Positions 17,052-25,605 of a DNA stretch of 64,000 bases are shown here, piece by piece; positions within the stretch are counted from its first letter, which is position 1, and each line of letters begins with the position of its first letter. Position numbers and translations under genes: made by a program. A model generated the notes under the pieces. It did no database searches. It had not been told where the DNA came from and saw only the letters and a program-made list of their open reading frames with translations. The DNA is from Bacillota bacterium (GTDB lineage Bacteria > Bacillota > Sulfobacillia > Sulfobacillales > Sulfobacillaceae). The DNA is taken from positions 186,001 through 250,000 of the forward strand of contig JAPNUR010000003.1 of assembly GCA_026627385.1 (NCBI GenBank). Direction: 5' to 3'.

Positions 17052-18325
17052 GCGCTGCGCGGTTGAATCGTCACCCAAAGCCCATCCTGGGACTGCAAGG
17101 TGAGACCAGGAAATACTGAAGGCCGCGGGGCCCCCAGGGCCGTAAGGCGATAGCGGGCGACAATGCGGCTTACCACAATGAGAGCCTCGGTCAATGCTAA
17201 ATCCTCGCCAATGCAGCGTCTTGGCCCTCCGCCGAAGGGGATAAAGGCGTAGGGCGCAGGCGGCCGCCAATTGAGCCAGCGTTCGGGACGAAACGCTTCG
17301 GGTTCTGGATAGTGATCAGCGCTTCGGTGCATCAGCCAGGGACTAATGAGAAGAATATCCCCCGGGCGGAAGGTGACGTTGGAAAACGTGACGGCCGTCG
17401 TCGGCGTGCGGCTTAATAGCCATACCGGCGGATACAGGCGGAGACTTTCTAAAATGGCGGCATATGTCCAGGGATGCGTAGACGGCGTGGGCGTCGTTTC
17501 ACTCAGGGATTCTGCCACCAGACGTTCTTCGACCGGGGGGTGGGTGGCGGCCAGGTAAAGCGCCCAACTCATGGCGTGGCCTGTCGTTTCGTATCCCGCG
17601 ATAAGCAATGTCACGAGCGCCTGGCGGCGGGTTTCGGGATCCTCCGGAAGATGACCATGCAACGTCATAAAGGGACGCTTGTCAAAGGTGATGTCCTCGA
17701 CGCGCTGAATGAGGTGTTGAGCGTGGCGGTGGTAACGGCGGTTAAAGGGGAAGACATAGGGGAAACGCCACACGGTGCGCGAGCGATGGTAGAAATAGTG
17801 CATAAGCCAGCGCACGTCCTCGCCCATGGCGCGTACAGACGCCAGGGACAGATCCGAAGTCGCAAATACACTCTTTAACACGAGATACAGGCTTAATTCC
17901 AACATCGCTGCTTCGAGGTCTTGTGGGCTCTTGGCCAGCGTGGGGTCGAGGACTTCTTGGACCGCGCTCTCGAGCCATGGCCGCATGGCTGAGATGTTAC
18001 GGGGGCGAAATACTGGGGCCAGTTGTTGGCGCTCTTGCGTCCAGAGCTCTCCTTCGGCGGTCAGTAGGCCGCGCCCAATAAGGGGGTTGTTGGCCGCGAG
18101 TCCTGGCCCTTTTCGAAATCCTTTGGCGTGGTGAGACAGCACAAACCCCGCGCTCTCACTGTCGTTGAGGAGATAAAACGTCCAGGCACCCATAGGAAAC
18201 CGCACGCGGTGTCCAAAGTCGCGAACCAATGCTTGAAAAAGTCCGAGCGGATCGCGGTGAAAATCCCTTAGGCGGGACCATGGATGCGAACGCGGTCCCT
18301 GGAAATCGGCGGTGATGAAAGACAC
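17048..18325 (-). CDS. Cytochrome P450
   Basis: A 425-residue soluble bacterial P450. The I-helix oxygen-activation motif is AGYETTGHAM (residues ~245), the K-helix ExxR is ESLRLYPP, and the haem-binding loop is FGGGPRRCIGEDLA with the axial Cys. The PERW motif is also present. The sequence feels like the CYP102/CYP4-type group used for fatty-acid or terpenoid hydroxylation, but the substrate is not readable. No reductase or ferredoxin gene is adjacent. The start is GTG 18325 with GAGGG seven bases upstream. Confidence 0.93.
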   Translation of the reverse strand: MSFITADFQGPRSHPWSRLRDFHRDPLGLFQALVRDFGHRVRFPMGAWTFYLLNDSESAGFVLSHHAKGFRKGPGLAANNPLIGRGLLTAEGELWTQERQQLAPVFRPRNISAMRPWLESAVQEVLDPTLAKSPQDLEAAMLELSLYLVLKSVFATSDLSLASVRAMGEDVRWLMHYFYHRSRTVWRFPYVFPFNRRYHRHAQHLIQRVEDITFDKRPFMTLHGHLPEDPETRRQALVTLLIAGYETTGHAMSWALYLAATHPPVEERLVAESLSETTPTPSTHPWTYAAILESLRLYPPVWLLSRTPTTAVTFSNVTFRPGDILLISPWLMHRSADHYPEPEAFRPERWLNWRPPAPYAFIPFGGGPRRCIGEDLALTEALIVVSRIVARYRLTALGAPRPSVFPGLTLQSQDGLWVTIQPRSA

Positions 18326-18368
18326 CCTCTTTCCCTCACTGCCTTTTATTGTAGCAGAGTCACCTCTC

Positions 18369-18734
18369 TTATTCGTGACCTTTGTGCACTTCAGCCGTCC
18401 TGGGACCCACCAAGAGTTCTGTCAGGCCTATTAAAATTCCTACGGCGATCGCCGATTGCAAGTCAATGTAAGGGTGTCCGTTGTAGCGGGGTAGGGTGGT
18501 AAAAAACATGGACATGACGGCTACTCCGGCAATCCAGGCGAGGACGGCGCGCCCGTAATGGGACGCGTAGCCGCCCGGCATTTCCGTCAAAGCATAGGCG
18601 ACTAATGCCACCGCCAAGGACACAATGGCCACCTGCACTATGGGAAAGTGCGGAAACGCGGGCCATAAATGCTGATAGACCAAAATGCCGAAGAAGGCGA
18701 CCAGAGACTCGACCGCCATTCTTTCCCAACCCAC
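18369..18734 (-). CDS. Four-helix membrane protein of unknown function
   Basis: 121 residues with about four hydrophobic helices and a short His/Glu-containing tail (VHKGHE). It lies 43 bases upstream of the P450 on the same strand and may be cotranscribed with it. No family motif is recognised. An in-frame alternative start lies a few codons downstream (MAVES). Confidence 0.6.
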   Translation of the reverse strand: MGWERMAVESLVAFFGILVYQHLWPAFPHFPIVQVAIVSLAVALVAYALTEMPGGYASHYGRAVLAWIAGVAVMSMFFTTLPRYNGHPYIDLQSAIAVGILIGLTELLVGPRTAEVHKGHE

Positions 18735-18863
18735 GCTATCACCCCTGTCTTATGGTCTGTCCAACGTCCCCAAACTATGCGAAGCTCTCGGACATTGGCG
18801 AGTCGTCTTTCCGCATTCAGGGCAAACTGGGCGGTAAACAATGGAGACGGAGGCGATAATGGT

Positions 18864-19340
18864 ATGCGGTTCGGTGTGATGGGATGGCTTATCCTCAGTG
18901 CCGTCACGTTAGGAGCCGGTGCGATGGGGGCGGGAGCGACGTCGTCGATATTGGGCCATCCGAATCCTCACGCGCAAGCAGGGCGCCAAGGCACGATGAA
19001 CAACCAGTTAAATGTTCCGTTGGACGGCCAGGGTAACCGGCATCGACGAAAAAAGGTGACCAATGTGAGTCAGATACCGGTCCCGCGCTCATGGATGAGG
19101 GAAGGCGCCGCGGTATTTCACGCCCAGTGCGCCAGCTGCCATGGCGTTGACGGCACTGGGACTCTCCGTGCGCCGCGGTTGGCAGCCCCCTCGCCGATCT
19201 GGAATACCTTTCACACCGAGGTGGCGTTGAAAGCCTACATACAAGCGCATATGCCGGCCGATCACCCCGGCACCCTGACAGGCCGGCCGCTCAACACCGT
19301 GGCAACTTATGTCTGGCACATTGCGAAAACGAAGGCCTAA
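18864..19340 (+). CDS. Exported mono-haem cytochrome c
   Basis: A 158-residue protein with an N-terminal hydrophobic signal or anchor (residues 4-27). A polar linker of about 60 residues follows, then a class I cytochrome c domain with haem motif CASCH (residues ~89-93) and a distal Met candidate in AHMPADHPGTL. The start ATG 18864 follows GGAGACGGAGG. It points toward the convergent oxidase cluster, and a single-haem c protein is a plausible electron donor to that oxidase. This is inference from location. Confidence 0.85.
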   Translation: MRFGVMGWLILSAVTLGAGAMGAGATSSILGHPNPHAQAGRQGTMNNQLNVPLDGQGNRHRRKKVTNVSQIPVPRSWMREGAAVFHAQCASCHGVDGTGTLRAPRLAAPSPIWNTFHTEVALKAYIQAHMPADHPGTLTGRPLNTVATYVWHIAKTKA

Positions 19341-19365
19341 TGAGCGGGATCAGTCGGGGGCGGCA

Positions 19366-19393
19366 GGGGGCCGGCGCTAAGTGAGGCGCCCCC
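19366..19393. terminator. GC-rich hairpin between the cytochrome c gene and the oxidase operon
   Basis: GGCGC (19373-19377) pairs with GCGCC (19386-19390), and the stem extends by GGGG/CCCC across a CC bulge. It lies between convergent genes. There is no T-run, so it may act as a weak terminator or mRNA 3'-end structure. Confidence 0.35.
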
Positions 19394-19406
19394 TCAACGT
19401 CTAGCG

Positions 19407-20291
19407 TTATTCTTTAGACTGCGCGCCTCGTGGCAGCTCGTCCTCGACCTGGTTGTTGATCCACAGTCCCACACCAAAGAGGGCCAAAAACGGCGGCCAC
19501 AGTGTATTGGGCCCTTGATGCCAAAAGTGGAGCCCGAGGCCCAGCACCAAGAGCTCTCCACTGATAAACGCTGCCCAGACCATCACCCAGGGGCGTGGCC
19601 AGCGCCAGAGGTGGGTCAGCGGTAGGCCCATAAAGCCGATGATGAACGCGATGCGCATGGCCCAAGATGGCGGACCCGGCACCGTGATCGCAATGGCGGC
19701 AAGCCAACACCCCACGAGGCTTAAAGCCAGCCGTGCGTGTTGAGGTCGGACCGCCACTAAGGCGGTGACCGCGGCTAAAAAGTAACCCCCAGGTCCTATC
19801 GACAGGTGATGAAACCACGTGACAGCGGCGGCTGCCAACCACCACCGCACCAGACCCCAGCCCATCGCGACCCAGAGAAGCCAAGTAGGCGGGCGCCGGA
19901 CGGTCAGCCACAGCCCAATGGCCAGACTGCCATCAATGAGAATAATGAGAAAATCCCAATCCATCGGATTTTGGATCCAGAGGTGCCATGCCAGGAGATC
20001 CATGGGGAGGGCGGTGTGCGGCCAAGCACGCCAAAAAGAAGGCATGACCACCTGGGCGCGGGCGTGCCACCAGGTGTCCAAAGCCCACCACGCAGCTAAG
20101 ATGCTGACCCAATACGGTGCGGCCGCATGAGCGGGAGGCTCACTTTTAGATGCTAGGGCCACGGGCGGGGCTTCTAATCCCCGGTAAAAATGCCAGCTTA
20201 AGCTGGATACCACCAAAATGGCCACAGCAATCCACGCGACGGCCCAGAGGTCCACGTTGAACATGGCAGGTAAAGATGACGATTCAGCCAT
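19407..20291 (-). CDS. Polytopic membrane protein at the end of the oxidase operon
   Basis: 294 residues, very Trp-rich, with about eight transmembrane helices. It is the last gene of the minus-strand run beginning with the cupredoxin, 35 bases after the small oxidase-associated protein. The many helices and conserved-looking His (WHFYRGLE, WFHHLSIGPGG, HFWHQGPN) would suit an oxidase assembly factor such as a CtaG/caa3-type protein. I cannot identify a family with certainty. Confidence 0.6.
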   Translation of the reverse strand: MAESSSLPAMFNVDLWAVAWIAVAILVVSSLSWHFYRGLEAPPVALASKSEPPAHAAAPYWVSILAAWWALDTWWHARAQVVMPSFWRAWPHTALPMDLLAWHLWIQNPMDWDFLIILIDGSLAIGLWLTVRRPPTWLLWVAMGWGLVRWWLAAAAVTWFHHLSIGPGGYFLAAVTALVAVRPQHARLALSLVGCWLAAIAITVPGPPSWAMRIAFIIGFMGLPLTHLWRWPRPWVMVWAAFISGELLVLGLGLHFWHQGPNTLWPPFLALFGVGLWINNQVEDELPRGAQSKE

Positions 20292-20326
20292 CGCGACTCC
20301 ATCCTTTGTTGAGCATGATTCGAGGC

Positions 20327-20554
20327 TTAGGGGTGCTTCTTGGGTGCTTCTTCGTGCCCGCGGCGCCCGGGATGAAATTCCGCATCAACGCGGTCAGCCG
20401 AACGCCGAAAGTAGATCAGCAAAAATGACATGGCGGCAATTTGAAACGCCCACCAAAAGATATCCCACCAGTGCTCAACACCTGGGGAGTAGGGAATTTG
20501 GATGGGCAATCCGGGGAAAAATCCGACGCCTACGAGTATGGGGATACCTTTCAT
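20327..20554 (-). CDS. Small single-helix membrane protein in the oxidase operon
   Basis: 75 residues: a short N-terminal hydrophobic part, a central helix (WWDIFWWAFQIAAMSFLLIYF) and a basic, polar C-terminus. Size and place (20 bases after subunit III) suggest a subunit IV-like accessory polypeptide of the haem-copper oxidase. No motif is diagnostic. Confidence 0.6.
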   Translation of the reverse strand: MKGIPILVGVGFFPGLPIQIPYSPGVEHWWDIFWWAFQIAAMSFLLIYFRRSADRVDAEFHPGRRGHEEAPKKHP

Positions 20555-20573
20555 CTGAGACGCCTCCTCAACG

Positions 20574-21128
20574 TTAAATCCAATGAAGGTAAAGATTCAT
20601 CAATACGGCTATGGCGCCCTGAAAGACCCAGTACCAGGCGGCCGCTTCAACGTCCCAATGGTTCTGGGCGTCGGTGACCACGCGGCCGGTGCGCACGACC
20701 GTGGCCACCAAGACGAAGAGCCCTGCGGCGGTATAAAAGGCTGAGACACCGATGGTGGTGTAAAACATGCCGCCGAATCGGGTGCCGACCGGGACGACGC
20801 GCTGGCTCCAGTCGTAAATGAGAAGGGCGAGATAAAGGGCGCCGAGGGCGCTAGTCCACTTGAGCCGTCGCTGCATGGTCTCGCGGTCGTTTTCGCGGAT
20901 GGCCGTGAGCCCTTGCCACACGGTGACGAGACTGGCGAGCATGAGAATATTTTCGGCCACACCGAGCCATTGGTTGACGGTTGGGGCTACGTAATAGCCA
21001 TCGAGTTCGTAGCGCAAGGTAAACAAGACAATAAAGGGGATTAACTGAATCCCGAGGAAGAGACGAAATCCCCAGCGAAGTGCTGCCCCATGTCGCTGAG
21101 TATCGAGGGCTGAGGTTTCGGGTGGCAT
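20574..21128 (-). CDS. coxC: Haem-copper oxidase subunit III-like protein
   Basis: 184 residues with five probable transmembrane helices and the general look of a short cytochrome c oxidase subunit III. The typical acidic residue in a middle helix (VAENILMLASLVTVW) and the closing pattern AAWYWVFQGAIAVLMNLYLHW, like the family's WHFVDVVW end, are present. It lies 39 bases after subunit I in the operon. Subunit III stabilises proton uptake and holds lipids; it is not catalytic. Confidence 0.75.
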   Translation of the reverse strand: MPPETSALDTQRHGAALRWGFRLFLGIQLIPFIVLFTLRYELDGYYVAPTVNQWLGVAENILMLASLVTVWQGLTAIRENDRETMQRRLKWTSALGALYLALLIYDWSQRVVPVGTRFGGMFYTTIGVSAFYTAAGLFVLVATVVRTGRVVTDAQNHWDVEAAAWYWVFQGAIAVLMNLYLHWI

Positions 21129-21167
21129 CGCGCACCTCCTTCATGAAAATCGGGAAACTCTCGCGGG

Positions 21168-23024
21168 TTATGAGGGCTTGAGGCGGTCCCAATTCCGTGC
21201 CGCCGGCTTGACCGCGTCGCCGTACACGTAAAAACTTTCGTCGATAATTGGCACTTCGGCAAAATTGTTTGGTGGCGGCGGGGAGCTTGTCAGCCATTCT
21301 AACGTGCGCCCATTCCACGGATTGTCGGGAGCCGGAGGTCCTTTACGCCACGCCCAGACAATATGCACCGCATGGAGCACAAAACCGGTTCCTAGCGCCC
21401 ACGCCGCAAGGGAAATGACGAGGTTAAGGGGATGCAAGTAGGGAGGATAGGCGGGGACCCATCGGTTCATGCCTTCTAAGCCGACCAAGAACATGGTGCT
21501 AAAGGCGGTGTTGAAGGCAATGAAAATCCAGATCGAGAGAAACTTGCCCCAAAATTCACTGTACAGCCGGCCGGAGATTTTGGGTAGCCAATAGTACGTG
21601 GCAGCAATCCAGGTGAAGATCATGCCGCCAATAATGGTGTAGTGAAAATGGGCCACAATGAACATGGTGTCGTGCACCTGAAGATTGACCGGGGGGTCCG
21701 CTAGATAGACGCCACTAATCCCGCCCAGGAGAAAGTTAAACATACTCATGAGGACTAGGAGGCCGGGGGTTGTCAGACGATAGCGCGACTGCCATAGCGT
21801 GCCGATTGCGGCCATGTAGCCAAAGCCTGTGGGGATAGAAATCATTTCGGTGAAGAACGCAAACGGCAGGATTTCCGAGTTCCGCATATTGGTAAACATA
21901 TGGTGGGCCCACACCATGCCCGACAACATCATGACGAAGATGAGGCCAATGACCGCCCACGATCGACCAAAGAGCGACTTTTGTGCCATGACAGGAATAA
22001 TCTCATTCCATAAGGCAAAGCCGGGCACCACAATAATGTAAACCTCGGGGTGACCGAACAGCCAAAAGAGCTCTAACTCGGCTAACGGCTGCCCGGCAGC
22101 ATTGAACAAGTTTAACGGTACTAAGCGGTCTAATAGCTCGAGGATAAATGTCATTTGAATTTCCGGCAGCCAAATGAGGTTGAGAATGGATACCGTGAGT
22201 ACGCCCCATACGTACATCGGTAAACGCGGCCAAGTGAGGCCGGGTGCGCGATTAAAGACGATGGTGGTCACCATGTTTAGGGAAACAATGGTGGATGACA
22301 GCGCCATGGCTGCCACACCCAGATAGTAGAAGATGATGCCGCTGGGATCTTGACTACCCAACGGTTCGTATCCGCGCCAGCCTGTCGTCCAATATCCTAA
22401 CAGGGGGCTCATCGCAACGGTTAGCACGCCGGCGGGAATGAGCCAGTGTCCAAGGCCGGACAGCCGTGGAAACACCGTGTTTTTGGCGCCAATCATGAGT
22501 GGCACCATGTAATTGCCCATGCCGCCGACCAGGGCCACGGTCGCGACCGCAAACATCATAATGGTGCCATGGACGCCGACTGCCGCCAGATATTGATCGG
22601 AATAGTGAAAGAAGTATATCGTCGGTGACGCGAGTTCAATGCGCATAGCCATGGCTATGGAGCCTGCTAAGATAAAGGCGGCGGCCGATGACGCGAGGTA
22701 TTGGATACCCACCACTTTGTGGTCAGTCGCGAAGGCAAAGTAACGGCGCCAATCGGTGGCTTGGCCAATGCGCGGTGTTACCCCGAATAGCGGCAGCACC
22801 ACCCCTTCGTAGGCACCAACGCCCAAAAGCCATCCCGTCAACGCGGCAACCCAGCCAATGGTAATGGATACTTCGTTGACGAACGGATGGCCCACATCGG
22901 GACGAATCGATGCGACGAGACTGTTCGTTAGGAGAAAGGCGATGCCAGCCCAGAGAAATCCCCGCAGCATAGGAGGCATGACGCGCACCTTCATCGATGG
23001 CGATGCCAGCACTTGATGAGCCAT
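21168..23024 (-). CDS. coxA: Haem-copper oxidase subunit I with N-terminal extension and non-canonical proton channels
   Basis: About 618 residues. Haem and copper ligands are intact: low-spin haem His in VGVHGTIMMF; Cu-B His plus cross-linked Tyr in GHPEVY; the pair WAHHMF; and the haem a3/a histidines in VAHFHYT. About 90 extra residues with two helices precede the usual core, which begins DHKVVGIQYLA. Canonical D-channel Asp (IGAxDxAFP) is Asn here (IGAKNTVFP), and the K-channel Lys (PTGIKVF) is missing (PTGFGYM). The Glu of the D channel is kept in HPEVY. ATG 23024 is chosen because AGGAGGG lies seven bases upstream. It reduces O2 at the membrane as the terminal oxidase. Confidence 0.94.
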   Translation of the reverse strand: MAHQVLASPSMKVRVMPPMLRGFLWAGIAFLLTNSLVASIRPDVGHPFVNEVSITIGWVAALTGWLLGVGAYEGVVLPLFGVTPRIGQATDWRRYFAFATDHKVVGIQYLASSAAAFILAGSIAMAMRIELASPTIYFFHYSDQYLAAVGVHGTIMMFAVATVALVGGMGNYMVPLMIGAKNTVFPRLSGLGHWLIPAGVLTVAMSPLLGYWTTGWRGYEPLGSQDPSGIIFYYLGVAAMALSSTIVSLNMVTTIVFNRAPGLTWPRLPMYVWGVLTVSILNLIWLPEIQMTFILELLDRLVPLNLFNAAGQPLAELELFWLFGHPEVYIIVVPGFALWNEIIPVMAQKSLFGRSWAVIGLIFVMMLSGMVWAHHMFTNMRNSEILPFAFFTEMISIPTGFGYMAAIGTLWQSRYRLTTPGLLVLMSMFNFLLGGISGVYLADPPVNLQVHDTMFIVAHFHYTIIGGMIFTWIAATYYWLPKISGRLYSEFWGKFLSIWIFIAFNTAFSTMFLVGLEGMNRWVPAYPPYLHPLNLVISLAAWALGTGFVLHAVHIVWAWRKGPPAPDNPWNGRTLEWLTSSPPPPNNFAEVPIIDESFYVYGDAVKPAARNWDRLKPS

Positions 23025-23072
23025 CAAATTACCCTCCTTAATCGCGAACCGATGCGGTCACACGCCCTCACC

Positions 23073-23885
23073 TTAGGTCGAGACCACGTGTTCGAGAAGT
23101 TGCTGGTGACGGATCCACGCTTTAAATTGGCGGGCCGTCACAATCTTCAGAGGTGCTTCCATCCACGGATGGCCGGGGCCACAAACTTCTGCACATTGAA
23201 CGCGCACCTCGGGATTGGTGTAATAGGATGCGGTGTGGGTGGCCACAATGTATTCGTAGCGGGTTTCTCCGGGAATCACGTCCTCTTTTAACCCAAAAGC
23301 GGGAATCCAAAACGAATGAATGACGCCGGCTTCAATGTCGTATGTGTGAAAAGGATCATAGGATCGCAACCGGAACTCGACCTTGCGATGCACGGGAATG
23401 ACCAGTTCATCTTGTCCTGCGGCATTGACGGTTTGTGTCAGGTGATATTGCGGGTAACTAAAGATCCATTCCCACTGGCGGGCCGTGACGTCGACAATCA
23501 GGTCGTGGCGGTTTTTTGAGGGTAGCTGGGACGCAAAGATCTGCTCCATGTCGGCGGCGGTCGGATGCAACCAAAAAAGCACGTTGACGACAATGGCTCC
23601 TGTAATCCACACGGTGGTAAAGAGGCCGTTCTTGGTGCTCTGGCGTGGACTGGGTTTGGCGTCGGGACTCTTGGCATGAAAGCGAATGGCGGCAAATATG
23701 AGATACCAGATAACAAAAAGAAAAATCGGGGTAAGAACTGTGGTTAGGAAGTTGAACGCGTGGTGAGCGATAGTTCCTTCGTTCGAAATTAAGTAATACA
23801 TGGTGTTGGCGCGGATGTGGTTGAAGCCCCATTCGGCCAAGACTGACAGGATAATCCATACGACTCCAAAGATCACCAGATCCAC
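23073..23885 (-). CDS. coxB: Haem-copper oxidase subunit II with Cu-A site
   Basis: 270 residues with two N-terminal transmembrane helices (residues ~5-20 and 47-68), a third hydrophobic stretch near 90-110, and an exported cupredoxin domain. The binuclear Cu-A ligands are complete: the His of VIHSFWIP and the CAEVCGPGHPWM motif (C-x3-C-x3-H-x2-M). The aromatic patch ARQWEWIFSYP for electron entry is also present. Cu-A implies a cytochrome c- or copper protein-oxidising enzyme rather than a quinol oxidase. It lies between the cupredoxin gene (24 bases upstream) and subunit I (48 bases downstream). Confidence 0.94.
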   Translation of the reverse strand: MDLVIFGVVWIILSVLAEWGFNHIRANTMYYLISNEGTIAHHAFNFLTTVLTPIFLFVIWYLIFAAIRFHAKSPDAKPSPRQSTKNGLFTTVWITGAIVVNVLFWLHPTAADMEQIFASQLPSKNRHDLIVDVTARQWEWIFSYPQYHLTQTVNAAGQDELVIPVHRKVEFRLRSYDPFHTYDIEAGVIHSFWIPAFGLKEDVIPGETRYEYIVATHTASYYTNPEVRVQCAEVCGPGHPWMEAPLKIVTARQFKAWIRHQQLLEHVVST

Positions 23886-23909
23886 GGCTGTTTTCCCTTC
23901 CCTTCATGG

Positions 23910-24539
23910 CTAGCGCACAATGTGGAGAATGCCGCGCATGCCGGTGCGGTAATGGATGAACTGTTGCACGAAGCAGCCGTAATGCCAAATGCCGGGCTTG
24001 TCTGGCACAACAAAGGACAAATGAATGCTGCCCCCGGGTTTCAGCGTGGGGCTGAAATCGCCACCGGTCGCGAGTTGATACGATGCCTTGGGACCAATGT
24101 AGGTGACAATCGCTTTGTTTGGCACAAAGTTGTCGACGCCAATGGGATCGCTCAGAGTGACGTGGACTCCCGTCCAAAAGTCGTGGACCCAGCCGTCCGC
24201 ATTTAAGACGCCAAAGGCTGGGAAATCTTCCATATTGGCATGGGGCCGCCCAATAGTCCATTCGTGCCAATGCGTGGGACTTTGGTTGTGAAAGATGACC
24301 TCGAGTTGATCGCCCACCCGCCAGGTCATGTAATTGGGTACGTAGTAGTAGTCTAGTGCATACAAATGAATGAGTCCGGACGATACGGGGGACCCGACAA
24401 GCTCCCGCGTGGCCGTGACTAGCGCGCTCTTGCCGAATATGGCCACCAGACCGGCAATGCCTAGACCTGTTAACCCGCCAATGAACTCTCGTCGGCTCCA
24501 AGTGGGTTCTAACAAGGGTGCATCAGTCTTTTGGTCCAT
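23910..24539 (-). CDS. Tat-exported cupredoxin, probable electron donor or sensor of the oxidase
   Basis: About 209 residues. The N-terminus has a twin-arginine signal, SRREFIGG, followed by a hydrophobic helix. A cupredoxin fold follows, with an N-terminal His-rich loop PTHWHEW and a C-terminal loop WHYGCFVQQFIHYRTGM. That loop has C-x6-H-x4-M spacing, longer than the C-x4-H-x4-M of rusticyanin and sulfocyanin. ATG 24539 is preferred because AAGGAG lies nine bases upstream. It opens the oxidase operon, and a promoter lies upstream (24620-24648). In acidophile iron oxidisers such blue copper proteins feed the oxidase; the same role is inferred. Confidence 0.8.
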   Translation of the reverse strand: MDQKTDAPLLEPTWSRREFIGGLTGLGIAGLVAIFGKSALVTATRELVGSPVSSGLIHLYALDYYYVPNYMTWRVGDQLEVIFHNQSPTHWHEWTIGRPHANMEDFPAFGVLNADGWVHDFWTGVHVTLSDPIGVDNFVPNKAIVTYIGPKASYQLATGGDFSPTLKPGGSIHLSFVVPDKPGIWHYGCFVQQFIHYRTGMRGILHIVR

Positions 24540-24619
24540 TGCCCCATACTCCTTCTTGGTGCTGATACTCATCAAAATTCCCAATCCCGGAAAATTTATC
24601 GAGCCCGACTAAATGGGAA

Positions 24620-24648
24620 ATTATGGCATAATTAGTCCGATTGCCCAA
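24620..24648 (-). promoter_or_regulatory. Sigma-A-type promoter for the cupredoxin-oxidase operon
   Basis: On the minus strand TTGGGC (24648-24643) and CATAAT (24625-24620) are separated by exactly 17 bases, about 80 bases before the cupredoxin start. Confidence 0.5.
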
Positions 24649-24661
24649 ATGCCGCGCCCGA

Positions 24662-24690
24662 TTGACAGGATCAGTTCTTCTGCCTATAAT
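24662..24690 (+). promoter_or_regulatory. Consensus sigma-A promoter for tRNA-Ala
   Basis: TTGACA (24662-24667) and TATAAT (24685-24690) with 17-base spacing; both hexamers match consensus exactly. The tRNA begins 14 bases downstream. Stable-RNA promoters of this strength are expected. Confidence 0.85.
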
Positions 24691-24703
24691 CAAAAAGCGT
24701 TGT

Positions 24704-24779
<76 letters not shown>

Positions 24780-24809
24780 AGGTTTTGGGACGTATTCAGG
24801 GTTTACGGG

Positions 24810-24842
24810 CACGGCTCAGCGGGCAGGCGGGCCGTGTTTTTG
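24810..24842 (+). terminator. Rho-independent terminator after tRNA-Ala
   Basis: CACGGC (24810-24815) pairs with GCCGTG (24831-24836), followed directly by TTTTT. It ends transcription 30 bases after the tRNA. Confidence 0.65.
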
Positions 24843-25146
24843 CGTTTGCCGCTCTGAGTGTCGACACCCAAAATTTACCTCGTGGAGAAAACGCCAAATG
24901 TGCTCAAACCCGGTTGAAATGGGCCGCTCGCGGTGTGGGACTTCATGATTTTCGCCTCGGGAGCGTCCCGGTTACGGTGATACGTTCGTTTCTCCAAGAA
25001 TTGCCGCATGTTTTCTCAACCGTGAGCGTACGATGTGCTGACAATCGCTGAAACCATCCGCCGTCGTAGTCTTGCGACGAATGGCGCGGGACCGATGGGT
25101 GAGGAATTAAGAAATGCCGAATGCACACGCCACGGGGTGATATCAC
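24843..25146. other. Non-coding gap between tRNA terminator and holin-like gene
   Basis: About 300 bases. Only a dubious open frame (24785-25051) with no ribosome site and unfamiliar translation crosses it. No copy of the tRNA 3' end, which would mark a phage attachment site, was seen here or immediately downstream. Confidence 0.5.
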
Positions 25147-25605
25147 GTGTGGACGACCATTGTGCTCGATGCCGCTAAGATCGTGTTGCCATTTGCCATG
25201 GCAGCACTGACTGGCCTAATTACCAAAATATGGCAATATCTCATTGCGCGCGAAGAGCATTTGCGGGTGAGTAAGAGTGCGGCCGCCAACGCCTTAATCC
25301 GCGACGGCCTGGTATGGGCGACAACGCAGGCGAAAGATGTCGTGGAAGACGCGGTAAACATGGTGAATCAAACACTGGTGAACGACGCGAAGGCCCGTGG
25401 CTCGTGGACGGCAGAACTGGCGGTCCAGGCGTTTCACACGGCATTGCGGGCGGCAGAACAGAATCTTTCGATGAAAGCCAAAGACATTTTGATGCAACAA
25501 TATCCCTCGCTTAGCGACTACCTTGGCCTCCTCATTGAAGCCTATGTTTCCCAAGCGCCGACGAAGACGACAGGCCACTTATCGTCCGGCCGTAAATCCC
25601 TCTAA
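25147..25605 (+). CDS. Phage holin, LL-H type (prophage remnant)
   Basis: A 152-residue protein with one N-terminal membrane segment (VLPFAMAALTGLITKIWQYLI) and then a long charged, helical region (ALIRDGLVWATTQAKDVVEDAVNMVN). This architecture and the A-V-x-W-(A/V)-x-Q motif resemble phage LL-H holins. GTG 25147 has GGGGTG upstream. No endolysin, terminase or integrase accompanies it, so it is either a relic of a prophage next to tRNA-Ala or a domesticated small membrane protein. Confidence 0.55.
   Translation: MWTTIVLDAAKIVLPFAMAALTGLITKIWQYLIAREEHLRVSKSAAANALIRDGLVWATTQAKDVVEDAVNMVNQTLVNDAKARGSWTAELAVQAFHTALRAAEQNLSMKAKDILMQQYPSLSDYLGLLIEAYVSQAPTKTTGHLSSGRKSL

Noticed and set aside
23458-24501. 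Minus-strand open frame of 347 codons over coxB and the cupredoxin
   Set aside because: Same strand but a different frame from two clearly conserved genes; the translation is Arg/His/Ser-rich with no family resemblance.
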